Numbered from the stretch's first letter, positions 20,779 to 33,114 are shown. The stretch is 64,000 bases of DNA from Magnaporthiopsis rhizophila (GCA_003049465.1 PYSS01000083.1:62001-126000); one strand, 5' to 3'. The notes: generated by a model not told the origin, from the letters alone. Numbers and translations are program-made.

Positions 20779-22889
20779 ATGCGGCTCCTCAACGTGAACA
20801 GTCGGGAGCTGCACGAGTTCAACGGCGACAAGATTCCGCCCTATGCCGTCTTTTCACAGTCAGTACGGTCCTGTCAGCCTGTTCGCCTGCACCCGGGCTC
20901 GTAACTGACAGCCGCAGCGTCGGTGATGGCGAGAGCGAGGTCACGTACCTCGAGTGGCAGCGGGTGAGCAAGCACGTGCGGGCCGAGAAGCTGCGTCTCA
21001 ACTGCGACGCCGACCTGGTCCAGGACTCCAAGGCGATCCAGGAGAAGGCCGGGTTCCAAAAGGTGCTCAGCTTCATCGAGGCGCTGGCCAAGGTGTACCC
21101 GCGCATAGAGTGGGCGCACATGCACAACGTGTGCGTCGACCGCACCAGCTCGGCCGAGGTCGACGAGGCCGTCAACTCGTCGTACGGCTGGTGCCAGCGC
21201 GCGGCCACCTGCCTGGCCTTCCTGGATGACGTCCCCATCGACCTGTGGCCCATCAAGGCCAACCCGGTCGAGTTCTCCGGGGCGCGCTGGTTCCGCCGCA
21301 GCTGGGCCCTGGTCGAGCTGGTGGCACCGCCCGAGGTCCGGTTCTTCGACTGCCAGTTCAACTCGATATCCACCCGGCGCGAGCTCAGCGACGTGCTGCA
21401 CAAGATCACAAAGGTCGACGAGCGCTTCCTCGTCGGCGGCGGCACCGTCAGCAACCCCAAGTCCGTCTCGGCCGCCCACCGCATCGCCTGGGCCGCCCGG
21501 CGCGAGTCGTCGCGGCCCGAGGACACGGCCTACTGCCTGATGGGCCTGCTGGACGTGCACATGACGCCCATGTACGGCGAGGGCAGAGAGGCCGCGTTCC
21601 GCCGCCTGCAGGCGAAAGCCCTCAAGCGCACCGGCGACGCCTCCCTGCTGGCCTGGGGTTTCGCCGGTGGCGGCGCCGGCCTCGACCTCAGCCCGGCCCA
21701 GCGCACGGGGCCCTTTGCTTCGGTGCCGGAGCAGTTTGCTACCTGCCAGGGCATCACGCTCTCGACCCCCATCACGACGTCCCAGGCCCGCCCGACACCC
21801 GAGTATAAAATCACGAACCGGGGCGTGTGGATCACGACGACGCTGCTGCGGCCGCCGCACGCCGATCGATGCGCCGCTTTTTCCACAGACTACGTGTACG
21901 CCGTGCTGGGATGCAGCTACGAGAAGGGCCAGGTGCTGCTCCCACTCCTGCCGGCCAGGAGGAGCGGCATTAACGGTGGCACACCTGCTGCTCGCGCCGT
22001 TGCCGGTGCCGGTGTCCCCCCCGCCAACGCCATCACGGACTGCGACGAGTTCTGGCGCGCGCCCAGCTGCACGCCCATCTGCATCCGGCAGTCGCTGGTG
22101 CCGCTGGACCAGACGCAGCGGCGGACGGTGCTGATCCAGCGCGACGCCCTGCCCGTTGAGATGCTCAGCCTCAAGATCAACGGGCTCGACTCGGCCGGGT
22201 ACAGGATGGTGCTGCAGGAAATCTGGCCGCCCACCGTCTGCCGCGACGGCAGCCACTTCAAGCCCATCGACGACGGCCACACCCCGGCGGGCCCTGCCTG
22301 TGGTAGCAGCAGCAGCAGCGGCAGCCGCCGCAGCAGAAGCGACAGCACCGGTACCGGCTCGGTCGAGCTCGTCCCTCCCACGGCCGCGGGCCCGTCATCG
22401 CCGGTGCGCACGCAATGGATCCTGCTCCGGCTGTGGACGTACTTTGAGAACGTCATCGTCATGATCCGGTACCGGGGCCGTCGGCTGCAGGAAGGGCCGG
22501 CTCAGCTGCTGCCGGCATTGTCGCCGCGCCAGGTCAACCCGGTCGACATCCGGGTAAAGGTGCTGGGCCTGTCGCAGCTGATGGAGGACTACTCGTCGCC
22601 CATGCACGAGGGTCGGATGCCGCTGCCCCGGTCGCTCGAGGACTACTTTTGGAACCGCGAGCCGACAAACGCGCGGCTGGAGGCGCTCTTTGCGCTGGCG
22701 TCCAGGTTCCGGCACCGCGAACCCGTCAGGGCTCGGGTGGGCAAGCCGCCGCCTGCCGAGCACGCGACGCACGAGAAGCACGAGCAGCACGCGTCCAGGC
22801 GCATGGGCTATCGGCTGCCGTCGTGGACCATCAAGCTCGAGTTTGACAGGCACAGCTTGGGTACGGCGACGTCGCTGGGCGGGCTTTGA
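20779..22889 (+). CDS. HET-domain (heterokaryon incompatibility type) protein
   Basis: Exons 20779-20858 and 20918-22889; 683 residues. The start MRLLNVNSRELHEF and PPYAVFSH match the usual N-terminus of HET proteins. The HET core follows: EVTYLEWQ, the segment with CVDRTSSAEVDEAVNSSYGWCQRA, the FSGARWFRRSWALVELVAP block and EDTAYCLMGLLDVHMTPMYGEG. HET domains are death-effector modules in fungal allorecognition. The C-terminal half has no NACHT, ankyrin or WD repeats that I can see. The acceptor could also be at 20911, adding two residues and giving SHRSVGDGE, which is closer to the family's SHRWG. The gene is isolated by long non-coding flanks, as is common for HET genes. It appears intact. 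A partner or trigger cannot be inferred. Confidence 0.85.
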
Positions 22890-23870
22890 GTTTAGTCTGC
22901 ACTGGCGTGTCGCTTGTTAGCTTGCCCTGTCGAGCCTGGTGATGGGTGCTGGTGATGCATGCACAGCTTGCCTTTGAGGGAGTGCTCGCTCGGTGGTCTT
23001 GAGGATTGGCTGCTCTCCCTCGCGTGCACATGGTTGTCGACTGCCGTCTTGATGCAGCTTCTTGGGTATGCATCAGCTTGTGCTTGGCTGCTGGTGGTTG
23101 ATGAATGCATAAACAGGATGTGCATTCATTTCTGGTTTTAATCTGTCCATGCACGCACAATTTGTGCATAGCTATTCCTTTCGAAGGCGGAGCTGTTTAG
23201 GGTTCCTGTAGGTCCTCTTGGTGATGCACGCACCTTTGGGGTCCCTCAGGCGTCGTGCACTGCCAAGTTTGGTGATGCAATATCTTCCTCCCTCTTCCAC
23301 TTCCCAACACTCCAAACACCAAAAAAATCCCTGCACCTACACACAAACATATCATGCGCCATCTCTCCTTCTACTTCTTTGGCTTTTGCGGATACGTCTG
23401 GGCTACCCGGCGGCACGGGGAAATAACAAAGCGACTTTTGACGACTCTCACGGATGACGGCGGATATAACACAGGGGCTGGCTGGGCTAGGGTAGCATAC
23501 ATTGGCTGTTTTTGCTCTTCTTTTCCACCCTTTCACTGCCACTCTGTGCTGGGCTGGTTGGCTGTGCTGGCGACCATGTTATGTGACTCCCACCAACCCC
23601 CCTAGCACTTATCTTGGTATTACTCGGCCTTTTGCTTGCGCCGGAGCTCACCCTTCATTGCACCGCATCATGAGGCTGTGATAGTCAAGCCAATTAACTG
23701 GGACAGCGATGGCCAAAGGATGGGGACGTGAAAGACAGTTTCTAAACATGATGAATTCTACCAAAGACAAACTTGGGCCTGGCCGGCCCCATTATGCCAC
23801 ACAACACACAACCATAGATAGTGATGCTTGTCCCCTGCCTGTGGGACGAACCAAACCAGCACAAACAGCA

Positions 23871-23916
<46 letters not shown>

Positions 23917-24220
23917 CCCCCCCCCCCCCCCCCCCCCCCGCAGCCACGCAGTCACGCAGTCAAGGTAACCCACTCAACCTGCGTACATGTACGCCCACAC
24001 GCATGCATACCCCGGTATTTCTTACCGAACAAAATGGTTTCTCCAAGGCGCTTGGCAGGCTTGGTTATGTGGCTCGAAAGTGCGTTTGGGAAGAGACAGT
24101 GGAGCGATGACCAACTGGTGATAACACCTTCTACATAGAAACTATTCTACCTTTTTTATTGGCTTTCCATTTATTTTCTCCAAACGCCGATACCGGGTGC
24201 CCTCAATGCGGGCAGTCAGT
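22890..24220. other. intergenic, HET 3' side
   Basis: Contains a cluster of TGCAT/TGCAC motifs (22957-23280) and an A43-C25 double homopolymer at 23872-23939. No gene recognised. Confidence 0.6.
23872..23939. repeat. A43 run followed directly by C25
   Basis: An uninterrupted A run (23872-23914) abuts an uninterrupted C run (23915-23939). Length is unreliable in any assembly. Confidence 0.9.
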
Positions 24221-25217
24221 CTACTTGGTGTTGGGCGGCTCATCCTCGCCCCTCGCCAGGGGGACGCGGTAGCTCAGAAACTTTTTCCAGCGATCCGAGA
24301 GACACGTCAGAGACGAACAGCTTTCCCCCTTCCAGGGAGATGCTGCTGCATACCGTCCCGCCAGCTGCACGACGTCGGCCATGTCCTCCTCCAACAGCTT
24401 CCGGCGCTGCTCCGCGTCCATTCCCACCCAGGACGGCCTGCCAAAAGGCCTCCTCCGCCTCGACGAAGCACGTAGGCATGTAGAAACTTGCGCTCGTTGA
24501 ACTCGCCCGCGATGGTGTGGATGCGGCCAAAGCCCACACCGAACGGAAGCGGGCGTGAGAGCTCCCAGTCGATGACGATGCCTGTGACGTGACAGCTGCC
24601 GTCCACCAGGACGTTGACCTCGTTGATGTCGAAGTGGGCGATCCAGAGGGGAAGGCTCTTTATGTCGTCGAACTTGTCGAAGAGTCTCTAGATGGCGGTT
24701 TTGAAGCGATCCAGCCCGGTGAGTTCGGAGGTGAGGATGGCTTCGAGGTGGGATCGTATCGTCCTGTCCACCGCCTCCTCTGACGACAGGCCGGGCAAGG
24801 TAGCCGGGTCGAGGAAAAAGACTTGGCCGAGAGATTTGCGAATGGAGACCCGGCCGGCATCCGCGCAGCCAGGTGCGGCCCGGGATACGCATCATCCATC
24901 CAGTAGGCGTGGATGCCATGCTCCTTCAACCCGTCGTTCTCCAGCACCCCGGCCTCGGGCACGACCTCCTCTCCCAGAGCCTTGCGGGCAGTACGGAAGG
25001 TGTCGAGGTCGAGCTCCTCGGTGCGGAACTGCACGGCATACTCGCAGCCGTCCTTGAGGACCACGAGGAGGGTCCTGCTGAAGAAGCCCTCGACGTCTGG
25101 CTTGTCGACCCGGACGGCAGGGCTGTCGAAACGGGCCGAGAGCAGCTTTTTCACCCGTGTGGCCCGCTTGGAGGGGGTCTTTAAGCAAGAGGGAAGATCT
25201 TGGTCCCTCATGACCAT
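24221..25217 (-). pseudogene. decayed aminoglycoside-phosphotransferase-like gene
   Basis: The minus strand encodes pieces of a fungal APH/choline-kinase-fold protein in all three frames. In order these are an N-terminal part ending GIHAYWM (25217 to ~24897), then RIPGRTWLRG in another frame, then RKSLGQVFFLDPATLPGLSSEEAVD in a third frame. That third frame is cut by TAG at 24690-24688. It resumes with LPLWIAHFDINEVNVLV (the HxDxxxxN catalytic-loop region) and TGIVIDWE (the metal-binding Asp region). Two more frame changes follow near 24485 and 24435 before the tail. At least four frameshifts and one nonsense codon make it non-functional as assembled. No splice sites would bypass all of them. 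The lesions look like ordinary decay rather than single sequencing slips. Confidence 0.75.
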
Positions 25218-28200
25218 AACAAATAGGGGTTGTCGGGGACAGAGAGCACTTGAGTGCTCGGGGCTGTTTTCTCTTTTACGACTTTTCCGTTTTCTTTGTT
25301 AGCGGTGTTAACTGGCTACGCAAATTGCCTGGCAGAACATGTTCCGAAAAATCGACAAGTTTGTGTGACCGTCCCTGATTCCCCAGAGGGCGCTGCTTTC
25401 AACCCGCGCAAGTACGCTAGAGGTCAAGAGTAAGTAGTCACGTCATGAATTTCTCCTGGCGAGCCACCACTGAAAAACGGCGGCAACTTGCCAACTTGAA
25501 GGTCGTGGCAAGAGTCTCGGCCATGGACGCCAGGACGGCGAGCTAGCGCGCGGGCACCTCTCCGAACTGGCGAGGGTCCGACAGCAACGCCGGGTTCCAG
25601 GCCGGCTCGGTGCGGCACAAGAAGTACTCTATTTCGCATTAGAGCTTGGCGTCGTCTGCGGCACACGGTGCCTCATACATTCGGAAGAACTGAGCAGGGC
25701 GGCGCATGCCACGCCAGCACCAGAGGGGGAGCATGCGGTTGGCTTGCAGTAGATGTCCTTGTCCGGGCCGTCTCGACCTCCCCACAGCGTCGGGGTGGTG
25801 GCAGGCGACACGGTGGTACCACGGCAGCCGGACAAGGTGGCCGGCGAGGTCCCAACAGGCACGGGCGCCTGGGAACCAATGGCCGAGTGCGGTGGACAGT
25901 TCACTTGATACGTAAAGTCCGGATCGGCGTCCATGGCTGGTGTAGGTACCTCTGCATCCGGAGCAGTCTGTTTCTTGTGAGACGCAGGAGCCGCTCCAGC
26001 CGGTTCATGGGGAGCCTGGGCCGGGGTCAAATGCAAACTAACCCGATTGGGGTAGGGTGCATTACATGAAGTGTTGCTGTCCGATGAGGTCAAAAGGAAG
26101 AAAAGCTCTCGTCACGCGCGTTGTGAATCCACCTCGGCTGCCTGGCTGTCTGCCTACCCTATCATCTCTTCTATTTCCCACTCTTGCTTCTTGTGTTGTT
26201 TTTTGTGATTCACAAGCAAGCAACCCTAGCAACAGAGAAAAGAAAAAAAAACCATAAAGAGTGGGATGAGGGGTGCGGACGGACGGCCTGTCATCCGGCC
26301 CCTGTGCGATGGCTGGCAGAGGCTCGGGAATTTGGGCTTTATCCGTCCGGGTCGGGCAGAGCAGATCAGATCCCTCCTTGGTTTGCCCGCTCTCCTCCGA
26401 ACGTTTCTTGCAGACAACGGGTTCAACTGTCCGAAAGCACACATCACACAATCAAAAGAAAGTCAATTTGGGCATTGGTGGGTTGCAGAGCCAGGCATCC
26501 AATGGGTGAGGGGACGGGAGTCATTGGATGGCAACCCAATTGCGTGGCAAGCTCTCATTGTTCTTTCTTCCCGCGTCCCCGTTCCATCTGCTGAGTGAGA
26601 CTAGGGCCGAAATATCCCGCCGCGGCCCCTCAGTCTCAGCAATTGGTCATAAATCACACCAGCCTAATCGAGCACCTCCCGAGGACAGGCCGTTGAGCCT
26701 AGGTATGGAGATACAAGCAACAAGAAAAAAGACGTTCCGGGAGCCTAGCCCGCCCGTCGCGCGGGGGAGACCGTCGATCTCTTCCCCAAATTGGACCTTC
26801 ATGGCTGCTGTCAGCAGAGACGACTGACCTCGATTGATTCGAGGAGAACAGGCGAGACAGAGAACCCCCATGCCTCGCTGCGGCCGCCACGACGATTGAG
26901 CGATAATCAGGAGCCCACGTTGCAGACAAGTCGGGTTGCCGAATTGCCAAAGTGTTGTCGATAGATAAAAAAAATAATACCAAAATCCCGCACACCTCAG
27001 GGGGCAAGAAGCCTTATCAGGAGAGAGCGCCCGTGAGCAATAAAGAAGCAACCAAACCTCCGAGTGAGCCCGAGCAAATCCTCTCATCGGTCGCGCGGAC
27101 CCCACGTGCAGACGCCCACCACCCCCTCGCCCATGGTCCATCGTCCGACATGGTCCATCGTCCGACATGGTCCCAAAGTGCAGGCGTCATCGCGTGGTGG
27201 CCAAGCCCCGGCCTGCAGCGCCTAGATGGTCCATTCGGCCAGAATCAAGAGGGAGGGAATGGCTGTGAGGAGGGAGGGGATACCGTGCTATCTCGACCCA
27301 TTCTGACACGTTCCAATCAACAACAAGCCCCGCGTTCGGCAGGAGTGCATGGCTGCGTTAGGCTTTTCGGCTGCTCTGCCTGAGAGTGGGAAGCACGTCC
27401 GCTGCTGCAAGCTCTCAAAACGGCGGCGTCATCCGTGGGGCCCAGCACGGCAGCAAAACAGCAGCCGAGAGGAGTTGCGCGAACCTTACTCTAGTACCTA
27501 CCACCTACCGGATGGTGACACAACTTTTTCCGCGTGAGCCTTACGGGACATGCGGCAATGGCTGACAAGAGAGAGGGAAGAGAGGGAGAAGAAGAAGAAA
27601 GAAAAAGCAAATTCGCCGCACAGGTGCATGGTGCTGTGCCAGGGAAGGGCTGTTCCGGGACGTTTTCTCGAGCGTTTACTTACATCATGACTTTACTAAC
27701 TAGTTCTAGCCAACCAAAAGACCAAAGCCGTCCTGGTTCGTTGCTCCTTTAGCGTTTCCCCTCTTTCTGCCAGAGCAACCAGCAGGGTCCCTTTGTTTGC
27801 CACCCTCCCTTCTCTGTAATGGAGGAGAGCGGATGGATGTTATTTGCAGCCTCAGAAGACGGGATACATACGCGAACTGCATGGCGGAGACGAGCAATCA
27901 GGAGCTTTCGTTTCCTGTCGAGGCCCTGCATCGATGGCATTCCGGAACCCTCGGTGCATCCGCCTTCTCTCCACAGACAGACAGCGGCAAGTCTAGCCTC
28001 CTGGACCAGGCGGGCCAGAGCCCTCGTAACTCATAGCCGAGCGGCCGATCAATGCCCTCTGGGGGGAGGACCGTAACGGCCTTTGTGAGGGTTAATGGGT
28101 GGATGGGTGGAGATTCTCTGTCCTTGGGTTGAGATCCAAGGAGAGTCCTTGTCCAGTGGCACAAGCTCAGGGAAGCTCCGGCGGCAAAAAATGGGCGCAC

Positions 28201-29525
28201 AGTGCCTGGTCTACAGTGCCTGCATGATTCCTGCCGCCGCGCGCCCACGGATGGCCAGAAACACCAAGGCTCCACTCCCAGACATGAATCAACGGGCGAA
28301 TCGTTCGGCACAGCCCAGGTACCAACAATTTGCCGTACAGTAAACCTGCCTTGACTGGCTGCACTGCAAGGTTCATGGAAGGAGGGGGAGTTGCGAGTGG
28401 TGTGTGTGCTCGTGTATGTATGTGATGTGAATGCTATGTCTGCGTGTCTGCCTGTGTGATGGTGCTGTGCCTGTGCTTGTGCGCGGGCTCTGTGGCAATC
28501 TCGAGTCCCCCGGTTATGGCGCGAAATGCAACCAGCCTGGCCTCCAGGGCGAAAAGGGGAAAGAAACGGCCAACTGCGCTGCATCCACACCGCCCGAATA
28601 TGGGGGCGTGCGGCCAAGGACAACCGAATGGGCAGATGGGCCTTCAGCTTCCTCCCCGCTGGCGCTCTAAAAGCCCATCGACCGATTGACAAGTGTCAGT
28701 GTCAGCGGCGCGGGCGGGCGTGGTGCGAGGTGCCTGTGCCATCCCCTGAGCGCGGCGGCCAATCCGGCCAAAACAGCGCAGCGTCAGGGAGCCCACGGAA
28801 CAGTCAGAGGGTTGAGCCACTTCTCTCGCCCGGTGGGGTCGTCGTGACCAGCACCTTTGCTGTACGGAGTCCACCAGCCAGCGAATCGGACCCGCCACAG
28901 CCTGGAGCGGGGACTCGGTACGTACCACTGCCGTCTCCACTTGTCACACGTCTCTCTGGCTGGCTCTCCCGGTCTTCCATGCGCTTGCTGGATTTCAGCC
29001 CAAGCGGGCGTGGAGTTGCGTGTCCGCCTCCATCCAGGAAGAGCCACGCCCCCCTCTCCGCCGCTCGGTAGGGGAGGCGGGACCCCCCCTGGTCCCCGTC
29101 GTCTCACGCCCCTCGCTCGCACACGTCTGTACCACTGCAGCAGGCGGCGAGCCGGGAAACGAGACTGTGGGTTTCCCCGAATCTTGGGGTTGGAGCCTGA
29201 CAGATAAATGCGTGGCTTGTTTATACTAAGAATACTGTCCCTACAATACATAAACCCCATCCTCTCTCCTCGGAATCCCAGACGGACGGATGTGCCACCC
29301 TTCTGCCTCAGCCTCCATTGTTTGCTACTACCAGCTCCATAACCTATATGCTCTCTGCTGTCCATCACTCGGAATACCACGAGCATCAATTGGCTACCCA
29401 CTTACCTACCTGTCTACCTTACCCACCTACACAGAGTAGATCAGCACTGCTGGCCTCTCCGCTGCCGATCACGTTACTATCAGAACCAGAGAACCAACAA
29501 CAACAAACGCCCAGGCGGTGACCCA
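25218..29525. other. long intergenic region
   Basis: No gene recognised. On the minus strand near 25440-25640 a short coding-like stretch (EIEYFLCRTEPAWNPALL...) is broken by stops and may be another relic. A 17-bp unit, CATGGTCCATCGTCCGA, is repeated in tandem at 27132-27170. The remainder is unique sequence with scattered short open frames. Confidence 0.5.
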
Positions 29526-30037
29526 ATGATCATGACTTCCCCCACCACTTCAGAATACGAGCGCATGTCGAGGAGAGACTCGTCCTCCAGCACAAAGAGG
29601 AGGCCAAGACTCCTGAGGGCCTGCGTGACCGAGCCCTCGCTGACGGCGTCCACCGCAAGCCGTGACGCCCTCGCCAACCCCCAGTCGAGCCGCCGCGCCA
29701 CCGACCTGCTGAGCCGGGTGGTCTTCACTGGCGGCTCCTCCCCGGACTCGCTCTACCGCGGCGGCTCGTCCCCGCCCTCGTCCCAGAGCCCCTTCTACGA
29801 GAGGATGGACAGGACAGATGAACTGTGCTCGTCACCCACCTCGCACAGCGAGACCATGATTGACGTCCACACCCGTCCCCGTATGTCGCCACCCACCCCC
29901 ACCACTCGCTTGTGTGCAACATGACTAACAAGCTCTTTAAAGACGGCTCCGATCGCTACTTTAGCTTCCCTAGATTCGACACCTGGGACGTCGATGGCCA
30001 AGAGGGCAAGGACGGCAACCTCCAAGCCGCCGGCTGA
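29526..30037 (+). CDS. small conserved-looking fungal protein of unknown function
   Basis: Exons 29526-29880 and 29943-30037; 149 residues. The 62-nt intron has a GTATGT donor, a GACTAAC branch and an AAAG acceptor, and keeps frame. The protein is Ser/Arg-rich and disordered (SEYERMSRRDSSSSTKRRPR, then SSPDSLYRGGSSPPSSQSPFYERMD). After the splice it ends in a compact aromatic motif, GSDRYFSFPRFDTWDVD. That C-terminal motif looks like the conserved tail of small hypothetical proteins in filamentous fungi. No domain, signal peptide or membrane segment is visible. Function is unknown. The gene model rests on splice signals and the abrupt conserved-looking end. Confidence 0.6.
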
Positions 30038-33000
30038 TGGGCCGGTCCCATTGACTCTTCACTCAGCATCCCTCTGGATCGAGGTAGATGACGAGTGAGG
30101 GTTTGTTAAACGACAACATTTCCCCTTTTGGCTTTACTTCCTTTCATCACCTTCGTCCTTCCCCTTCAAGGAGCGGCGGGTCAGCAAAGGCGTTTTCTCC
30201 GAACATACGGAGCCGGAAAGCAGCAGCAACAACGGTGCCAATGAATCCAACGACAAATAACGACAAGCAACACAATGAACGAAAGCAACAACAGCCGCTT
30301 GCTTCTGGGACTGCCCACGAGCAAGAAAAAAAAATCCCCAAGCGACAGACATTTTCCCGGGAGGAACACACGGAACCGTCTTCGGGATGCAAGGGACCGG
30401 CCGCCACCAGCCACGCCGCGAGACTCAGGACCCAGCGGCATCGGTGATGCATCACACACACCCACCCCACATCAACCTCGACCGCCAGTTTGTGACATGG
30501 CTCCAACAGCGCACGACGAGGAGGAGCGGTGGAGAGAGCGAGAGAAGACGTGGATAGTGGGGCGGGATGGGCGGAACCCGGAGCTGGAATGGGAAATCAC
30601 CGATCGCCCATCAGAGCCACGATCCAACACTAATTCCCAGGGGGTCGGACGCGCGGAGGCCCAAATGGAGACGGAAGAAAAAGAAGAAGAAAAAAAAAAA
30701 CACCCAGAAAGTGGGCAGACGACCCTGCAACCTGCAGCAAGCAGAGAGGCGGTGATGATAGGTTCACAGGAGGTCCATGTGGGTGGAGCCGGACCACAGT
30801 CCGCCAAACTCTGTAGTGCAAGCCAAGCACAAGCACAAAAGAAAAGAAGAAAAAAAAAACATCACCTGAGCGCAACCGACGCTATAATAGTACTAGCAAA
30901 AGAAAGAAAAAAAAAAGTATTAAATATTTTTCGACATGGACATGGACATGGTGCACAAAATGAATGCAAGAGCGAGAGATGATGAGATGCGAGGCAACAC
31001 TAACCGGACGGCGAACCAACCAGCCAGGGCTTCGTGTCACAGCTTATGCACAGGTAGACCGATTGTTCCTGAACGACTTGGCTGATGACCGCCCAAAAAC
31101 TCGATGGTCTGCCCGCCCGGTGACGACACCGACGACCGGGGAGGAAGGGAGGAAGGGGCTGGCTCACCACTCACACCACTCACCTTGCGCCCTGTCTGCA
31201 GGGGTGCAGTCCGGCTTTCCGGGTGTGAAGGGAGGCATGCTTGCATTGCTTTGCTTATTGTCATCATTCCTTACTTCTTTTTTTGTCCGTCTTTTTTTTT
31301 TTTTTTTTTTTTCACCTTTCTTTTTCCTCTCTCTCTTTTTATTTTATTTTTTTATATTTTTTATAGTCGATATGACCATCGTGCTATGTTCCCCGTCCCA
31401 CAAGCGGAAAAAAAAAAAAAAAACAAGGAGTATTTGGCACGACGGCGCGCAACAGGAAAATCAGAGTGGAAAGGGCGGTCTGAAGCAGGACCCGGGTTTC
31501 CTGGTGTCAAGGCCCTGTGGAGCTTCCATTTTTTTTTGTCCTGAATGCTGTCCGTCGATGTCTTTTTTTTTCCCCGTGCCTTCTTTTCATTTGACTTTTG
31601 GCCGGATTCCCATCCGCGGGTGGAGCCGTGGGCTTTTTCGCTCAATGTATTCCCATCCATTCATCCATCCATCCATCCATCTGTTCTCCGAACTCAGGGT
31701 CAAGGCACCGAAGCATCCGAACTGGGCAACCAGGGGTCCGAGCCGGCTTTTCTCTTGCCCGTAACGTCCAGATGGACGGGCGTGGGTTTGGCACGTGTTT
31801 GGGTGGTGCTTGGCAGGGGTTTGAGGATGGGATGCGAAGGCGAACCAGGAGAAAAAAAAAGGAAGCACAAAGATGCCGAACGATTGCTGGACGTGAATAG
31901 ATAGTAAAATGAATAGGCTTTTGCAAGAAAAGACACGCTCGGTCATCTTCTGGATACCTTGGCGAATTGGCGAACGTGAACATCAAAATCTTGCCGTTTT
32001 TCTACATATTTCACGTTTCCCGTCCTTGTCCCGGTGCACCACGGTCTTTGCGCGTTTCGTTTCGAGTGTCTACCATCCGCTAATGCACCGACAGGCGCTC
32101 GGTCACAAAAATCATCTGCCGTCTCCGCCCTTACAATATTCGCTTTCAGGGTTGGACCTCGATACGGTAGGTTGGAGGACCCTCAGCAAGAAAGGAAAGC
32201 AAGACAACTGGGAGTAATGAGCGAAACGCTGGCGGTCCAGAACCTCCAGAGTGGCGAAAAGCTGAGCTTTTGCCGCGGATGAGGAAACATAACGCAGCGG
32301 GGTCCATCATGCGAGTCTGGCTGACCAACGCGAGCATGTCCGCTGCTCAGCTCGTAGCGAGTAAGAATGGAGTTCGCCGCTTGCCGCCAGAGGTTTGGAG
32401 GGATGGGATCTTTTGCTTGGCCCTTTGTCTCGTGATTTGGCAGGGAACACCTTATGTACTGTGTGCTATTATTGTAGCATCAACCAGGCAGCTTATTATA
32501 GTTGACTAGGAGGATTGTTCAAGGACTTTGCACTGCCAACCGGCGCCGCTCACTCGCCGTGTTCACTGAGAGGATTCCAAATGAACGCCATTGTTGAAGC
32601 GAGTTTATCACGCGACGATATTCCTTCCAAATACTGGCACAACAGCCCAGACACGCAAGACATGCTGAGATCTAGTCCAATCCCAGCAAGCACTGTCCGT
32701 AAAGCCAGACTGCACAACATCCCGTAGCCAACTACGGGGAGGGAATCCGAGCCGTAATGGCCTGGCTGTTGCTGTTCAAGGGCGGTTGCCTGACTCCAGC
32801 CGCAGCTCGTCTGCATCCGAACAGTAGGGTGGAGAGCGGGCGATAAGATACGGCGTGGCTGGCTGTGGCTCACCTTCCTCACCAGCCTCATCAACACCAG
32901 AGAAGCCCTAATGCGGAAACAACCAATCACGTGGGCCCGCCCAGCCGCAGCCGTCCCCACCATGGGTTTTGCAAGTGGGCGGTGGGCTTTCCTGCAGACA

Positions 33001-33114
33001 GTTTTCCCACACAACCTGAATTTTATTGCCATTCCACCCGCTGGACGACCATCAAAACCACCGCGCCCTGACCTTTTGCACAATTGTCCACCGTCGAGAC
33101 AAGTTCGTGCAAAG
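30038..33114. other. intergenic, includes eS1 promoter
   Basis: No gene recognised. Contains T- and A-runs (31290-31310, 31407-31424), an ATCC tetranucleotide run (31653-31680) and, at the right end, CCAAT (32923) overlapping a CACGTG site (32928-32933) upstream of eS1. Confidence 0.55.
32901..32910 (+). promoter_or_regulatory. AGAAGCCCTA element upstream of eS1
   Basis: It lies 205 bp before the eS1 start, identical in sequence and orientation to the element before eL37. CCAAT and CACGTG follow within 25 bp. Confidence 0.4.

Noticed and set aside
20874..22280. Long antisense frames over the HET gene
   Set aside because: Low-complexity Gly/Ala/Val/Arg translation with no domain; a shadow of GC-rich coding sequence.
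25424..25666. Possible coding fragment EIEYFLCRTEPAWN on the minus strand
   Set aside because: Broken by stops within 35 codons and not assignable to a family, so not listed as a gene or pseudogene.
28526..29071. 181-codon open frame on the plus strand
   Set aside because: Pro/Arg/Ser-rich translation typical of GC-rich non-coding sequence, with no family match or splice continuation.
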